Assembly: GCF_021287045.1 (NCBI RefSeq)
Contig: NZ_JAJTBG010000007.1
Coordinates: forward strand, 20,340-84,339
Origin: Oryzomicrobium sp.
GTDB taxonomy: Bacteria; Pseudomonadota; Gammaproteobacteria; Burkholderiales; Rhodocyclaceae
DNA length: 64,000 nucleotides
Reading direction: 5' to 3'
Shown here: positions 10,646-20,034 of the stretch, piece by piece
Layout of the letters: each line of letters starts with the position of its first letter
How positions within the stretch are numbered: the first letter of the stretch is position 1
Position numbers and translations under genes: made by a program
Notes under the pieces: generated by a model
Told to the model about the DNA's origin: nothing
Databases searched by the model: none
Seen by the model: only the letters and a program-made list of their open reading frames with translations

Positions 10646-10963
10646 ATGGATATTTCCACCCTGTCCCTGGCCGAACTCAAGCAACTGCAAAAGCAAATCC
10701 CCGCCGAGATCGGTAAGCGCGAAGAGCAGGAAAAGAAGAAAGTGTTGGACGAGGTGAAGGCCCTGGCTGAAGCCCGCGGCTTTTCCATCGATCAGTTGAT
10801 CGGCGGCGCCAAGGAAGCCAAGGTGCGCGTCAGCAAGCCGGTGGCGATCAAATACCGTCATCCCGAGAACACCGCTCTGACCTGGACCGGCCGTGGCCGT
10901 AAGCCCCAGTGGGTCGAAGCCTGGCTGGGCCAAGGGCGCAAGCTCGAAGAACTGGCCGTCTGA
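10646..10963 (+). CDS. H-NS-family nucleoid protein
   Basis: 105-residue H-NS/Bv3F-type histone-like protein that binds AT-rich DNA and silences transcription. N-terminal coiled-coil oligomerisation region (about 1-50) and the C-terminal DNA-binding motif [19 protein letters not shown] followed by W, the hallmark of the family. ATG at 10646 is chosen because AGGAGA at 10635-10640 precedes it; an in-frame ATG 39 bp upstream lacks this and would add an unrelated tail. Monocistronic: own promoter region before it and a terminator after it. Confidence 0.92.
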   Translation: MDISTLSLAELKQLQKQIPAEIGKREEQEKKKVLDEVKALAEARGFSIDQLIGGAKEAKVRVSKPVAIKYRHPENTALTWTGRGRKPQWVEAWLGQGRKLEELAV

Positions 10964-10992
10964 GCGGCCAGAACCAGTCTCTCCGAAGGCTG

Positions 10993-11022
10993 AAAGGGCG
11001 GATCTTTGGATCCGCCCTTTTT
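10993..11022 (+). terminator. Intrinsic terminator after the H-NS-type gene
   Basis: AAAGGGCGGATC and GATCCGCCCTTT pair perfectly (12 bp) around TTTG, followed by more T. Confidence 0.93.
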
Positions 11023-11135
11023 CTTTGCCGGTCCTGCTGGATTACCCCGTGGTGAAACGGGTTGCACGGGCCGTGCACAGAACAGGGCGCTCAGGCGATA
11101 ATGCGCGCTTCGCTTCCCTTGGCTTCACGACTTTC

Positions 11136-11876
11136 ATGCGCATTTTGCTGAGTAACGACGACGGTTATTTCGCCCCCGGTATCGAGGCTCTGGCCAAGGC
11201 CTTGGCGGATATAGCCGACATTACCGTGGTAGCCCCGGAACGCGATCGCAGCGGGGCGAGCAACTCCCTTACCCTGGATCGTCCCCTATCTTTACGGCGT
11301 GCCGCCAACGGGTTTTATTATGTCAATGGCACGCCCACCGATTGCGTTCATCTGGCTGTAACCGGAATGCTCGATGAATTGCCGGACATGATCGTTTCAG
11401 GAATTAACCATGGCGCCAATATGGGCGATGACACGGTTTATTCCGGAACCGTGGCCGCGGCAACCGAAGGTTATCTACTAGGGATTCCCGCGATAGCGGT
11501 TTCCCTGGTCAGCCGTAGCGACAAGCATTTTGAAACTGCGGCCCAGGTCGCCCGGCGTTTGGTCCGGCAATATGCGGAAAACCCCCTGAAAGAGCCGGTT
11601 CTGCTCAATGTCAACGTGCCGGATCTGCCGCCCGACCAGCTCGGCGAGGTGCGCATCACCCGCCTGGGCAAGCGCCACAAGGCGGAACCCGTAGTGCGGG
11701 CCAAGACCCCCCGGGGCGAGACCGTCTACTGGGTCGGCGCCGCCGGGTCGGCCCAGGACGCCGGCGAAGGCACCGATTTCCACGCAGTGGCCGCCGGCCA
11801 TGTTTCCGTGACCCCGTTGCAGCTCGATCTCACCCATACCGGGCAACTTCCCCTGATTCGCGACTGGCTGACATGA
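11136..11876 (+). CDS. surE: 5'/3'-nucleotidase SurE
   Basis: 246-residue metal-dependent nucleoside monophosphate phosphatase linked to stationary-phase survival. Metal and phosphate ligands are in the N-terminal [12 protein letters not shown], in ERDRSGAS (Ser) and in [13 protein letters not shown] (Asn). ATG at 11136 starts directly at the conserved [10 protein letters not shown]; the open frame extends upstream but without family similarity. The stop overlaps pcm as ATGA, starting a run of four overlapping genes that ends in rpoS. Confidence 0.95.
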   Translation: MRILLSNDDGYFAPGIEALAKALADIADITVVAPERDRSGASNSLTLDRPLSLRRAANGFYYVNGTPTDCVHLAVTGMLDELPDMIVSGINHGANMGDDTVYSGTVAAATEGYLLGIPAIAVSLVSRSDKHFETAAQVARRLVRQYAENPLKEPVLLNVNVPDLPPDQLGEVRITRLGKRHKAEPVVRAKTPRGETVYWVGAAGSAQDAGEGTDFHAVAAGHVSVTPLQLDLTHTGQLPLIRDWLT

Positions 11877-12532
11877 ACCGACCCACTCTCGGACTTGGCA
11901 TGACCTCCGCACGCACCCGCGTGCGCATGATCGAGCGCCTGCGCGAGCAGGGCATCCGCGACGAGGCGGTGCTGGCGGTCATGGGCGACATTCCCCGCCA
12001 CCTGTTCGTCGAAGAGGCCCTGGCATCACGGGCCTACGAGGACACGGCGCTGCCGCTGGGCTTTTCCCAGACCATCTCCCAGCCGTTCATCGTCGCCCGC
12101 ATGATCGAGCTCCTGCGCAGCGGCCGGAGCGGCCTGGGAAAGACCCTGGAAGTGGGGGCCGGCTGCGGCTACCAGGCAGCGGTGCTGGGGCGCCTGACCA
12201 GCGAGGTCTACGCCGTGGAGCGGATCGCGCCGCTGCTGGAAAAGGCCAAGGCCAACCTGCGCACCCTCAAGCTCTTCAACGTGCGCCTCAAGCACGCCGA
12301 CGGCCAGTTGGGACTGCCCGAGGCGGCCCCGTTCGACACCATCATCCTGGCGGCCTCGGCCCCCGCCATGCCCCAGGCGCTTTTGCAGCAGCTGGCGCCG
12401 GGTGGCAGAATGGTGCTGCCGATCGGAAGCATCGAGCAGACGCTGCATCTCGTGGAGCGCACCCCCCAGGGGTTTGTTGAGACCAAACTGGACGCGGTCC
12501 GATTCGTCCCGCTACTTCCCGGAACAGAATGA
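11873..12532 (+). CDS. pcm: Protein-L-isoaspartate O-methyltransferase
   Basis: 219-residue SAM-dependent enzyme that methylates isoaspartyl residues in damaged proteins so that they can be repaired. The SAM motif I is [17 protein letters not shown] (about 91-107); the substrate-side blocks [20 protein letters not shown] and [13 protein letters not shown] are typical of PCMT. It starts in the surE stop (ATGA) and its own stop overlaps nlpD in the same way. The surE-pcm-nlpD-rpoS order is the classic stationary-phase cluster. Confidence 0.95.
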   Translation: MNRPTLGLGMTSARTRVRMIERLREQGIRDEAVLAVMGDIPRHLFVEEALASRAYEDTALPLGFSQTISQPFIVARMIELLRSGRSGLGKTLEVGAGCGYQAAVLGRLTSEVYAVERIAPLLEKAKANLRTLKLFNVRLKHADGQLGLPEAAPFDTIILAASAPAMPQALLQQLAPGGRMVLPIGSIEQTLHLVERTPQGFVETKLDAVRFVPLLPGTE

Positions 12533-13488
12533 TTTTTCGTCGATTTGTTTTCCCCGTTCTCGGTATTGGCCTGTTGGCCGCCGGTTGTGCCACCCAGCAT
12601 CCCGCCCCGGTGGTGGACCGCGCCCAGCCCTCCGCGCGGGGGGCGGGTACGCCTGTTGCGGCCACCGGTGTGCCCGGTTGCCCCGAAAACTATACGGTCA
12701 AGAAGGGCGACACCCTCTACAGCATCGCCCTGGAACACGGTGCCGATTACAAGGACGTGATCGTCTGGAACCGGATCGACAACCCCAACCGCATTCTGGT
12801 TGGCCAGGTGCTGTGCGTGAAGGCGCCAGGCGATTCCGGCGTGGCCGTGGCCAAGCCCATCGGTCCGGGGGCGGCCATTGAGAAACGCTCCCTGGACGGC
12901 AGCGCCGCAGTGCCCGCTGCGCCGGTTGCGGCACCGGTTTCCAGCGACGGCATCAAGCGAGAGCCTCGCGCCGGCAAGGAACCCTATACCGATCAGGCCC
13001 TGGCGGCGGCCCAGGCTGGAACAGCGGCAGGGGCGGCGGCCGGGACGGTGGCGGCCAAGCCTGAGCAAAAAATTGAACCGAAGGCGGAAACCAAGCCGGA
13101 ATCCCGCGACTCCAAAGAGGGAGACGAGCCGGCCTGGGGCTGGCCTGCATCGGGAAAAACCCTGTCGGGATTCTCGGACAGCAGCAAGGGTATCGATATC
13201 GCCGGCAAGACCGGCGACCCGGTGCTGGCCGCGGCCGAAGGCAAGGTGGTTTATGCCGGTGTAGGACTGCGCGGTTACGGCAAGCTCGTCATCATCAAGC
13301 ACAACGCCACCTACCTGACCGCTTATGCTCATAACAGCAACGTTCTGGTGAAAGAAGGGCAGAACGTCGTGAAGGGGCAGAAGATTGCCGAGATCGGCAA
13401 CACGGATACCGATACCACGAAGCTCCATTTCGAGGTGCGGCGTCAGGGTAAGCCGGTGGATCCTCTGAAACATTTGCCGCCACGATGA
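12529..13488 (+). CDS. nlpD: NlpD-type lipoprotein, LysM plus degenerate LytM peptidase domain
   Basis: 319-residue outer-membrane lipoprotein that activates cell-wall amidases during division. Signal peptide with lipobox LAAGC (Cys20), one LysM domain at about 55-98 ([19 protein letters not shown]), a low-complexity Ala/Pro/Lys linker (about 100-205), and a C-terminal M23/LytM domain (about 220-315). As in E. coli NlpD, the LytM domain appears to lack the full set of catalytic zinc ligands, matching an activator rather than an enzyme. Overlaps both pcm and rpoS by 4 bp. In enterics the main rpoS promoter lies inside nlpD; here it was not located. Confidence 0.93.
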   Translation: MIFRRFVFPVLGIGLLAAGCATQHPAPVVDRAQPSARGAGTPVAATGVPGCPENYTVKKGDTLYSIALEHGADYKDVIVWNRIDNPNRILVGQVLCVKAPGDSGVAVAKPIGPGAAIEKRSLDGSAAVPAAPVAAPVSSDGIKREPRAGKEPYTDQALAAAQAGTAAGAAAGTVAAKPEQKIEPKAETKPESRDSKEGDEPAWGWPASGKTLSGFSDSSKGIDIAGKTGDPVLAAAEGKVVYAGVGLRGYGKLVIIKHNATYLTAYAHNSNVLVKEGQNVVKGQKIAEIGNTDTDTTKLHFEVRRQGKPVDPLKHLPPR

Positions 13489-14477
13489 CCATGAACAGCC
13501 GCCATTCCGAGTTCGCCGATGATGCCGAGGAGGATTTCTCCGAAGATACTGCCGAACCGGAAGGGGCGGCTGACGGGGAGGGGAGCGACCTGAACGGGGA
13601 CTCCGCCCCCGAGCCGAATGGCGAGACGGCGGCGCCCGAGGTCGAACTCCTCAACGACGTCACCCAGATTTACCTCAACGACATCGGCGCCAAGCCGCTT
13701 CTGACCCCGGACGAGGAGGCGGCCACGGCCCGTTGCGCCCGGGACGGGGATTTCCAGGCGCGGCAGAAGATGATCGAGCACAACCTGCGGCTGGTGGTGA
13801 ACATCGCCAAGCACTACCTCAACCGCGGCATTCCCCTCCTGGACCTGGTCGAAGAGGGCAACTTGGGGCTGATGCACGCCCTGGACAAGTTCGAGCCCGA
13901 CCGGGGCTTTCGCTTTTCCACCTACGCAACGTGGTGGATTCGCCAGAACATCGAGCGGGCGATCATGAACCAGTCCCGCACCATCCGTCTGCCGGTGCAT
14001 GTGGTCAAGGAAATCAACGGCGTGCTGCGGGCGATCCGGCAGCTCGAGGCGAACCACGCCCAGGAATATGGGGTGGAGGAAATCGCCGCCCTGGTGGACA
14101 AGCCGGTGGATGACGTGCGGCGTCTGCTGGCGCTCAACGAGCACACCGCATCCCTGGATGCACCCCTGGACGTGGACCCCAACCACACGGTGGCCGACGC
14201 CATCGCCGACGAGAGCAGTGCCGACCCGGTCGGGCTGTTGCAGTCCTCCGAATTGTCGGGCCTGGTCAACCACTGGGTGACCGAGCTTTCCGACCGGCAG
14301 CGCCAGGTGATCGAACGCCGCTACGGCCTCAACGGGCTGGAAGTGGCCACCCTCGAATCCATCGCTGCCGACCTATGCCTGACCCGGGAGCGGGTCAGGC
14401 AGATTCAGGTCGAGGCCCTGGGCCAGTTGCGCCGGATCATCCGCCGGCGCGGCGTTTCCCGCGAGAGCCTGATTTAG
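13485..14477 (+). CDS. rpoS: RNA polymerase sigma factor RpoS
   Basis: 330-residue stationary-phase/general-stress sigma factor. After an acidic N-terminal tail (about 1-55), region 1.2 (DVTQIYLNDIGAKPLLT), region 2 (MIEHNLRLVVNIAKHYLNRG, DLVEEGNLGLMHALDKFEPDRGFRFSTYATWWIRQ), region 3 and region 4 with its helix-turn-helix (LESIAADLCLTRERVRQIQ) are all present. The first ATG (13485) overlaps the nlpD stop; a second at 13491 is equally possible. The last 41 bp overlap the 3' end of mltB on the other strand. Confidence 0.95.
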   Translation: MTMNSRHSEFADDAEEDFSEDTAEPEGAADGEGSDLNGDSAPEPNGETAAPEVELLNDVTQIYLNDIGAKPLLTPDEEAATARCARDGDFQARQKMIEHNLRLVVNIAKHYLNRGIPLLDLVEEGNLGLMHALDKFEPDRGFRFSTYATWWIRQNIERAIMNQSRTIRLPVHVVKEINGVLRAIRQLEANHAQEYGVEEIAALVDKPVDDVRRLLALNEHTASLDAPLDVDPNHTVADAIADESSADPVGLLQSSELSGLVNHWVTELSDRQRQVIERRYGLNGLEVATLESIAADLCLTRERVRQIQVEALGQLRRIIRRRGVSRESLI

Positions 14478-15615
14478 CCGCAGCGGCCGGCTTGGTCCTG
14501 GCCGCCGCCGGCGCACCGATGGGCCGGGGCGCCACTGGCACACCGTCCACCGCGCCGGTGCGCAGCGCTTCCGCGAGTTGGAACACCGACATGGAGTAGA
14601 AGCTCGAGCGGTTGTAGCGGGTGATCACATAGAAGTTGTCGAAGCCCAGCCAGTATTCGGTGGGCGCTTCCGGCGATACCAGATCCACCAGGGCCGCCTT
14701 GTTATCCACCTCTTCCTGGCCGGGGCGCAACAGGCTCGCCGGCACCGCCACGCCCCGCCCGGCCAGTTCGCTCAGGCTGCGTTGGGGGCGGATGCCCTCG
14801 TCCACCAGGGACTGGGCCTGGCCGGCATCGACCTGGACGGGCAGTGCGATCGCCGCGCCGCGCCGCCAGCCGTGGGCTTCCAGGAAGGCGGCGACGCTGC
14901 CGACCGCGTCCTTGCTGCTGCCGCGCAGATCGATCTGGCCGTTGCCGTCGAAATCCACCGCATAGCGGCGCAGGCTGCTCGGCATGAACTGGGGAATGCC
15001 GATGGCGCCGGCGTAGGAACCCTTCACGGCTAGATCGTCCATGCCGTTCTCCCGGGTAAACAGCAGGAACTGCTCCAGTTCGCCGCGGAAATAGGCGGCC
15101 CGGGGCGGGTAGCGGAAGGCCAGGGTGGCCAGGGCCTCGAACACCTTGAAGCGCCCCGGGTTCACCCCGTATTCGGTTTCCACGCCGATGATCGCGGCGA
15201 TGATTTCCCGGGGTACGCCGTAGCGCTCTTCGGCCGCCTCCAGCTCCCGGGCGTGTTCGGCCATGAAGGTCAGCCCGGCGCCGACGCGGCGGGCGTTTAC
15301 GAAACGTTCCCGGTAGCGGACCCAGGAGCGCTGCTCCACCCGGGTCGGCGGCGCGATGGCCTTCAGCACCGTCTTGTTCGGGGCGGTCAGGGCAAAGTCC
15401 CGGTGCAGGGTGGCCGCATCCATGCCGTACTTGGCTGCCATTTCGTCGATAAAGCTCTCCACGTCGGGATCGCCGAGAAAGGGCCGAGTTGCGGCGATGG
15501 CAGCGGCCACCCCTTCCTGGGCGGCAACGGGGGGGGCGGCAAAGACCGACAGGCCTCCCAGCCCCAGGGCAAAGCAGAGGGCGGGCAGGGCGTGGCGGCG
15601 GGAATGTGTCTTCAA
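14437..15615 (-). CDS. mltB: Lytic murein transglycosylase B
   Basis: 392-residue periplasmic peptidoglycan lytic transglycosylase. Signal peptide ending near AAPPVAAQ, then the SLT_2/MltB fold; the catalytic Glu lies in IIGVETEYGVNPGRF, with the family blocks GSYAGAIGIPQFMPSSLRRYAVDFDG and GSVAAFLEAHGW. The start is a TTG at 15615: no ATG fits a signal peptide, a GGAG stands 6 nt upstream, and the TTGA overlaps the stop of the preceding gene. A basic Ala-rich tail ends inside the antisense of rpoS. It may be a soluble relative since no lipobox is seen. Confidence 0.9.
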   Translation of the reverse strand: MKTHSRRHALPALCFALGLGGLSVFAAPPVAAQEGVAAAIAATRPFLGDPDVESFIDEMAAKYGMDAATLHRDFALTAPNKTVLKAIAPPTRVEQRSWVRYRERFVNARRVGAGLTFMAEHARELEAAEERYGVPREIIAAIIGVETEYGVNPGRFKVFEALATLAFRYPPRAAYFRGELEQFLLFTRENGMDDLAVKGSYAGAIGIPQFMPSSLRRYAVDFDGNGQIDLRGSSKDAVGSVAAFLEAHGWRRGAAIALPVQVDAGQAQSLVDEGIRPQRSLSELAGRGVAVPASLLRPGQEEVDNKAALVDLVSPEAPTEYWLGFDNFYVITRYNRSSFYSMSVFQLAEALRTGAVDGVPVAPRPIGAPAAARTKPAAAAKSGSRGKRRAGG

Positions 15616-17657
15616 CGGGGTCTCCGGAACAGGGCGGCGCGGGCCAGGGCCCGCAGCCGGGCGAGGGGGCGGCGCTGATCGGCGCCCTCGGGCGGGCGGT
15701 AGCGCAGCTGGATGTAGCAGGCGGCGGCCTCGTCCACCAGCGGCCCCCAGGCGGGAAATTGTACGGCGACGCGGCGGGCGAAGTCGGCCGGGCCCTCGTG
15801 GGGTGCCCGGGCCACGCCGCGGCGGGCGAGCCGGCGGCAGAGCGACTGCCACAGGCGTCCAGGGACGTCGGCTGGCGCGGCGCGGCGTCCGGGCCAGGCG
15901 GCCGCCAGTCCGGCCAGGGCCAGCAGGGCGCCGCAGGCGGCGGTGAGCAGGGGCAGCAGCCGGCGCCAGTCGGCGTCGGGCCAGCCCAGGCGCTCGAGCA
16001 GGTCCTGCTGGCGTTGGGAATTGTACCCGAGCACCCACTGGTTCCAGCCGTTCTGGGCGGCCTCCCAGCGGTAGCGTAACTGGCGCAGCAAGGGCCAGTC
16101 GACGCGCATCAGCGGGGGCAGGGGCTCGCCCAGTGGTGTGGCATCGGCCAGCCCCGACTCGACCCGGGCCGGCGATACGGCGGCAGTGGGGTCCATGCGC
16201 ACCCAGCCGTCGCCTGGGGCCCAGACCTCGGCCCAGGCGTGGGCGTCCGACTGGCGGACTACCCAGAAATCATCCAGAGGATTTCGCTCCCCGCCCTGGT
16301 AACCCGTCACCACCCGGGCCGGCACGCCGGCAGCGCGCATCACCACCACAAAGGCCGAGGCGAAGTGTTCGCAGAAGCCGCGCCTGGTGCCGAACAGGAA
16401 CTCGTCCACCGGGTTGGCGCCGAGCAGGGGCGGGGTCAGGGAATAGGTGAAGCCGTCATTGCGAAAGCGCTCGAGTAGCAGGGCGGCGATCCGGTAGGGG
16501 CGTTCGGCAGTTGGCAGCCGGGCAGTTTCCTGGCTCAGGGCGGCACCCAGGGCCCGGGCCCTGGGATTGCCGTGCTCCCCGATGGCCAGTGGTAGGCGCA
16601 GGGCTCGTTCCAGCATGGCCGGCATTTCATCCGCCGCCAGCCGGGCGGCGGGTTGGGCACGGGCCTCGTAGCGCAGGCGCTTGACTACCGGCGCGTCGCT
16701 TTGCAGCTCGCCGGTGGCAGCCAGCCGGGCGTCGCCCTGCCAGGCGGTGGGGTGGTCCAGGGCCAGCAGCCAGCGGTTGCCGTGGGGTTCCAGGGTCAGG
16801 GTGTAGGCGTAGTCGGGTTGGCCGGGGACGGCGGCGATGGCCGCCGTGGCGCGGCGCGGCGGAGGCAGGGCGCTCCAGGTGCGCCCGTCGAAGGCCTCCA
16901 GGACCGGGCCGCGGAAGTAGAGTAGGGATTTGGCCGGGGTCGGGCCGTCGAAGCGTACCCGGAAGGCGATCTCGCCGGATTGGATCAGCTTGGCGATGGA
17001 CCCCGGCGCCATGGTGTCGGACAGCCCGCTACGGCCACTGAAGGCGTCCCGGGGCAGCCCCCACAAGGGGCCGTCGATGCGCGGGAAGAGCAGGTAGAGG
17101 GCGGTCATGAACGGCAGGGCGAGCAGGGCGAGGGCCAGCCCCCGGCCGACCAGGGCCCGGGGCGCCGGGGCCTGGCCGCCGCTGTGCAGGCGGATCAGGG
17201 TGACGACGATGGCGGTGCAGCAGGCGAAGGCCCAGGCGCCGGTGACGAGGGATTGGGATTCGAAGAACTGGGCCAGCAAAAGAAAGCAGGCCAGCAGAAT
17301 GACCACCCAGGCGTCCCGGCCCGGGTAGGGGCGGGGGTTCGGCGGCGGGCGGAATTCATAGAACTTGAGGGCCAGCAGAAAGGCCAGCAGGGCGACACCG
17401 GGCCCGCGGCCGAACAGGGTGCGGAATTCCAGCCCGACGGCTGCCAGCACCGCCAGGGCGCCGGCCAGCACCAGCCAGGGCGGCAGCGGGGCGGCGTCGC
17501 GGCGCAGCAGCAGGGCGCGCCCGCCCAGCAGGACGGCCACCGCGATGCCGGCCCAGGGCGGCAGGGCCGGAAGCAGAGGGGCGGACACCAGGGCCGCGAC
17601 CCCGAGTAGCCAGGCCAGTTCGGTACGCTGGCGGCCGGCGGCGGATGGGGCGCTCAT
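15612..17657 (-). CDS. tgpA: Transglutaminase-like membrane protein (TgpA/DUF3488 family)
   Basis: 681-residue inner-membrane protein. The N-terminal DUF3488 region has about six hydrophobic segments (about 15-190). A periplasmic transglutaminase-like domain follows with the Cys-His-Asp triad suggested by GTRRGFCEHFASAFVVVMRAAGVPAR (Cys), SDAHAWAEVW (His) and VRMDPTAAV (Asp); a further hydrophobic segment and DUF4129-like tail close it. The related TgpA of Pseudomonas is essential; its substrate is not known. ATG 17657 overlaps the DUF58 stop (ATGA), and its stop overlaps mltB (TTGA). Confidence 0.9.
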   Translation of the reverse strand: MSAPSAAGRQRTELAWLLGVAALVSAPLLPALPPWAGIAVAVLLGGRALLLRRDAAPLPPWLVLAGALAVLAAVGLEFRTLFGRGPGVALLAFLLALKFYEFRPPPNPRPYPGRDAWVVILLACFLLLAQFFESQSLVTGAWAFACCTAIVVTLIRLHSGGQAPAPRALVGRGLALALLALPFMTALYLLFPRIDGPLWGLPRDAFSGRSGLSDTMAPGSIAKLIQSGEIAFRVRFDGPTPAKSLLYFRGPVLEAFDGRTWSALPPPRRATAAIAAVPGQPDYAYTLTLEPHGNRWLLALDHPTAWQGDARLAATGELQSDAPVVKRLRYEARAQPAARLAADEMPAMLERALRLPLAIGEHGNPRARALGAALSQETARLPTAERPYRIAALLLERFRNDGFTYSLTPPLLGANPVDEFLFGTRRGFCEHFASAFVVVMRAAGVPARVVTGYQGGERNPLDDFWVVRQSDAHAWAEVWAPGDGWVRMDPTAAVSPARVESGLADATPLGEPLPPLMRVDWPLLRQLRYRWEAAQNGWNQWVLGYNSQRQQDLLERLGWPDADWRRLLPLLTAACGALLALAGLAAAWPGRRAAPADVPGRLWQSLCRRLARRGVARAPHEGPADFARRVAVQFPAWGPLVDEAAACYIQLRYRPPEGADQRRPLARLRALARAALFRRPR

Positions 17658-18751
17658 GGGGCCATTTCCGGAGCGGGCATCGTCGCCGGCACGCCGTCGT
17701 CGGCAAAGCCGAACAGGGCGAGCCGGGCCAGGCAGGCTTCCCGGTGGGCTTCGCCCCGGGACGGAGGCAGGGCAGTACCGGGCAGGCGCAGCCCGTAGGG
17801 GGCGTCTAGGGCGTCGGCGGCGAGCACCCAGGCGCAGAGCACGGCCAGGCGCTTTTCCAGGGCCTGTTCCGGCGCCAGGCCGGTGGCGGGCGGCGGCACG
17901 TCCTCCCAGCGCAGCCACAGCTCTCCGGCAGCGTCGCTTTCGAACTGTTTGAGGGGCAGTTCGCTCCGGCGCCGCTCGCCGTCACCCTGGCGGGCCACCA
18001 ACTTCCAGGCCACGTGGCGCAACGGATCGGCGGGGGTGCGCGGGCGCAGCCCGGCGAAATCCTCGTTGCCGGCCTGGGTGCGCCGGGTAGACCGAGCGCC
18101 GCTGCCGGCCGCTTGGGGCGGCAAGGGCGGAGCCGGGTCCGCCGGGGCCGGATAGACCAGGGCGGACACGGTGGGGCGCCAGATCGACCAAGCGGTGAAC
18201 AGCCCCAGGGGGTAGCGGCTTTCCACCCGGATCGGCGGGATGGGCAGGGGGCCGCGCTTCGGGGCAGCCAGGGGCAGGACTACTTCCGCCTCGCTGCCGG
18301 CGGCCAGGTCGAGCCAGGCGGTGGGGCCGTCACCATCTGTCGGGGCGAAGCCGAAGCCGAAGCCCAGGCCGGGGCGGGGTTCGCTGCGGCGCTGGCTGGC
18401 ACGCAGCACGACGCCGAGGGTGGTGCCGGCCATGCCGTTTTCGGTGGGGCCGGCGGTCAGGGTCAGCCCCGCCAGGTTGCGGTAGGTGAGGCCCATGCCC
18501 AGGGTGCCGACACCGGCCAGCAGGAAGACCACGGCGTAGCCCAGGCCCAGGTCGTAGTTGACCGCCGCCAGCAGCATGGTGGCCAGGGTGGCGGCGAACC
18601 CCAGTCCGGCGCCGCTGGGCAGGATGTAGATACGCCGCTGGCCAAGAGTCAGCGGCACCGTGTCGGGGGCGCGGCCGTACAGCCAGCGCTCCAGGGCGCG
18701 GTCCCGCCAGCGGCGCAGGAAGCCGCTTCGTGCCGGCAGGGGCCGGGTCAC
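17654..18751 (-). CDS. DUF58-domain protein
   Basis: 365-residue protein with two hydrophobic segments near residues 45-90 and a C-terminal DUF58 region; the family core FAGLRPRTPADPLRHVAWKLVARQG is clear. DUF58 proteins are nearly always encoded with MoxR ATPases and transglutaminase-like proteins, as here, and are thought to work with them in envelope protein maturation, but no activity is proven. The start is a GTG at 18751 in a GTGA overlap with the moxR stop. Confidence 0.88.
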   Translation of the reverse strand: MTRPLPARSGFLRRWRDRALERWLYGRAPDTVPLTLGQRRIYILPSGAGLGFAATLATMLLAAVNYDLGLGYAVVFLLAGVGTLGMGLTYRNLAGLTLTAGPTENGMAGTTLGVVLRASQRRSEPRPGLGFGFGFAPTDGDGPTAWLDLAAGSEAEVVLPLAAPKRGPLPIPPIRVESRYPLGLFTAWSIWRPTVSALVYPAPADPAPPLPPQAAGSGARSTRRTQAGNEDFAGLRPRTPADPLRHVAWKLVARQGDGERRRSELPLKQFESDAAGELWLRWEDVPPPATGLAPEQALEKRLAVLCAWVLAADALDAPYGLRLPGTALPPSRGEAHREACLARLALFGFADDGVPATMPAPEMAP

Positions 18752-19716
18752 GGCAGGGGCACCGCCTCGATCAGGCTGCGGGCATCGGTGGCCGACAAGC
18801 CGCTCTCGCTACCCCGGTGGTGGAGGCGGTGGCCGGCCACGGCAGGAAACACGGCCTGGACGTCTTCGGGTAACACATGGTCGCGTCCGTCGATGAAGGC
18901 GTGGGCCCGGGCGGCAGCGAGCAGGCCCAGGGCGGCCCGGGGGGACAGGCCGTGGCGGAAGCGCTGGTCCTGGCGGGTGGCGGCGGTCAGGGCATAAACA
19001 TAGTCCACCACCGGGGCGGCGGCATGGACCTGGCCGGCGGCCTGTTGCAAGGCGGCCAGTTCGCCCGGGGCGAGCAAGGATTCCAGTGCATCGACCCGGT
19101 CGCGCCGGCTGCCGCCGGCGAGCAGCGCCTTTTCCGCCGCCGGGTCCGGGTAGCCCAGGGACAGGCGCATCAGGAAGCGGTCCAGCTGGGATTCGGGCAG
19201 GGGAAAGGTACCGACCTGGTGGGAGGGGTTCTGGGTGGCGATGACGAAGAAGGGCTCGGGCAGCCGCCGGGTTTCGCCGTCCACCGTGACCTGGCCTTCT
19301 TCCATGGCTTCGAGCAGGGCGCTCTGGGTCTTGGGGCTGGCCCGGTTGATCTCGTCGGCCAGCACCACCTGGGCGAACACGGGGCCGGGCACGAAGCGGA
19401 AGCGGGCGCCTTCGGCATCCCGTTCGTAGAGGCTCACCCCCAGGATGTCCGCCGGCAGGAGGTCGCTGGTGAACTGGAGGCGGGAGAAGTGCAGGCCGAG
19501 CAGCCGGGCCAGGGCGTGGGCCAGGGTGGTCTTGCCGACGCCGGGCAGGTCCTCGATGAGCAGGTGTCCCCGGGCGAGCAGGCAGGCCAACGCCAGGCGC
19601 AGGGCGTCCGGCTTGCCCAGGATGACCTCGTCTGCGGCGGCGAGGATGCGGACGATGGCGTGGTGGCGGGCAGCGGGCAGGGCGGAATCCATGATGGCCG
19701 AAGGGGAATGGAGCAT
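18748..19716 (-). CDS. MoxR-family AAA+ ATPase
   Basis: About 322-residue AAA+ chaperone-like ATPase. Walker A is EDLPGVGKTTLA, Walker B is VVLADEINRASPKTQSALLEAMEEGQV, sensor 1 is FFVIATQNPSHQVGTFPLPESQLDRF; the C-terminal lid follows. MoxR proteins help assemble or activate partner proteins, here presumably the DUF58 and transglutaminase proteins downstream. ATG 19716 is used; ATG 19692 is a close alternative and neither has a strong Shine-Dalgarno. First gene of a four-gene minus-strand operon. Confidence 0.9.
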   Translation of the reverse strand: MLHSPSAIMDSALPAARHHAIVRILAAADEVILGKPDALRLALACLLARGHLLIEDLPGVGKTTLAHALARLLGLHFSRLQFTSDLLPADILGVSLYERDAEGARFRFVPGPVFAQVVLADEINRASPKTQSALLEAMEEGQVTVDGETRRLPEPFFVIATQNPSHQVGTFPLPESQLDRFLMRLSLGYPDPAAEKALLAGGSRRDRVDALESLLAPGELAALQQAAGQVHAAAPVVDYVYALTAATRQDQRFRHGLSPRAALGLLAAARAHAFIDGRDHVLPEDVQAVFPAVAGHRLHHRGSESGLSATDARSLIEAVPLP

Positions 19717-20034
19717 GGCGGTGGGGGCGGGCAGAGCGGTCAAAGGGCGGAAAAGGCCGGCCAGTGCGGCATTTCAGCACGGTCGGCGAGTTGTGGCGCC
19801 CGGTAAAATGGGATGATAATGCCAGAAGAGAACGGCACTACCCCGGCCACGGCGATGGTCCGGGACACAACGATAACGGCCCTTGAGCGCCGGGTAGTCA
19901 TAACAGCAGCCGGCCCGTCCCCCAACCGGAGCCACGGCGCAGGAATCGTCGAGTCGACGGCCGCGAGTCCGCCAGTGCGGGCTCGTTTGCGCCGATAGAT
20001 TCGCTCCAGACCACTTCAACGCAGGGTAGAAGTT
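19717..20034. other. Divergent intergenic region, moxR operon / deacetylase
   Basis: About 320 bp between divergent genes. It must hold promoters for both directions. A GATAAT-like hexamer lies near 19813-19818 on the plus strand, but no convincing -35/-10 pair, operator or conserved small gene is visible. Confidence 0.3.
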
